A DNA stretch of 14,154 nt, from the NCBI GenBank assembly GCA_035761805.1, contig DASTQL010000231.1, forward strand, positions 1-14,154, read 5' to 3'. This document shows, one piece after another, positions 13,838 through 14,154 of the stretch. This stretch comes from DASTQL01 sp035761805. Its GTDB lineage: Bacteria > Actinomycetota > Actinomycetes > Jiangellales > Jiangellaceae. Made by a program: the position numbers and the translations under genes. The number at the start of each line of letters is the position of its first letter. Within the stretch, counting starts at the first letter, position 1. Under the pieces are notes generated by a model. The model saw nothing but the letters and a program-made list of their open reading frames with translations. It did not search any database and was not told where the DNA came from.

Positions 13838-14154
13838 TCAGGCGGTGGGTTGGCGTCCCTGTTCGCGGGGTCCGGTGGTCTGGCAGGGGCCGCCTCGTCG
13901 GTGGGTGTGCTGGACCAGCCGGTGCAGCCGGGCCGGACCAGGGCGGTGGGGTCCGGGTCGGGCACCGGGTGCTCGCCCAGTGGTCGAGCTGCAGGTCGTG
14001 CCGGGCGGTGCAGCCGCGGGCGGCGCACACCCCGCCGGCCCGGGCCAGCACGAAGGCGCGCACCGCCGCGGTGGGCCGGTAGGCGCGGATCGGCGCGGTG
14101 AGCAGGTGCCCGTCGGCCGGGTCGGTGAGCAGCCGCCGCGACGCGGCCGCGGCC
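13838..14154 (-). pseudogene. C-terminal end of a DUF222/HNH endonuclease gene, apparently frameshifted
   Basis: The gene enters from the right edge. From 14154 down to about 13980 one frame reads SRRLLTDPADGHLL, then YRPTAAVRAFVLARAGG, then CAARGC and LQLDHW. This is the characteristic end of actinobacterial DUF222 proteins, with the HNH cysteines and the catalytic Asp-His. After LDH the frame turns into low-complexity Pro/Thr/Arg sequence. A -1 change near 13979 gives GEHPVPDPDPTALVR, and another near 13933 gives RLHRLVQHTHRRGG, resembling the final HHRL part of HNH, ending at TGA 13840-13838. Two missing bases would thus restore a normal 3' end. It may be a decaying accessory gene or contain sequence errors. 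Such proteins occur in many copies in these genomes; their function is not established. Confidence 0.62.

Noticed and set aside
1..14154. Search for a novel defence, mobile or biosynthetic system
   Set aside because: Genes are mostly known housekeeping families in a common actinobacterial order. No integrase, transposase, terminal repeats, CRISPR repeats, toxin–antitoxin pair or RNA gene could be supported by eye.

Overview
The window is GC-rich, densely packed chromosomal DNA of an actinobacterium, most likely Propionibacteriales/Nocardioidaceae. That placement is inferred from the DUF3000–hemE–hemY–hemQ order, the pairing of a RibD-C reductase with zapE, the DUF222/HNH gene, extensive GTG starts and strong GC bias at third codon positions. 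It reads mostly as housekeeping DNA. I see no phage, insertion sequence, CRISPR array, tRNA or rRNA.

Layout. (1) 1-503, minus: 5' part of a DUF3000 gene, divergent from the heme genes. (2) 582-4157, plus: a tightly coupled block of hemE, hemY/cgoX, hemQ/chdC and a small unknown gene, joined by 1- to 4-nt overlaps. It carries uroporphyrinogen III through coproporphyrinogen to coproporphyrin and finally decarboxylates coproheme to heme b; ferrochelatase (cpfC) is not in the window. (3) 4161-4592, minus: msrB, divergent from a stand-alone LigD-type primase-polymerase (4642-5706). (4) 5763 to about 7010, plus: a CPHC-thioredoxin fused to a DsbD/CcdA-like membrane domain, broken by an apparent single-base frameshift near 6512. 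(5) 7009-9440, minus: a 169-aa protein with a UspA-like look, an ATP-dependent DNA ligase and a RibD-C reductase. (6) 9475-11029, plus: zapE and mgsA. (7) 10960-12789, minus: treZ, whose 3' end overlaps mgsA tail to tail. (8) 12935-13801, plus: a PPK2 polyphosphate kinase. (9) 13838-14154, minus: the C-terminal end of a DUF222/HNH endonuclease gene that seems to need two further frame changes.

Themes. Heme synthesis forms one operon. The prim-polymerase and the ligase, 1.9 kb apart, resemble a separable repair pair of the actinobacterial Prim-PolC/LigC type; no Ku gene is visible. MsrB and the thioredoxin-like membrane protein both belong to thiol and oxidative damage control. MgsA, TreZ and PPK2 are carbon, stress and phosphate metabolism genes next to each other without evident operon linkage.

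The most general signal I noticed is in the start regions. Several genes lack a convincing Shine-Dalgarno site and begin exactly 6-7 nt after a -10-like hexamer, as expected for leaderless transcripts. Two very short divergent spacers (49 and 34 bp) each carry two such elements. I did not find convincing evidence of a novel multi-gene system.
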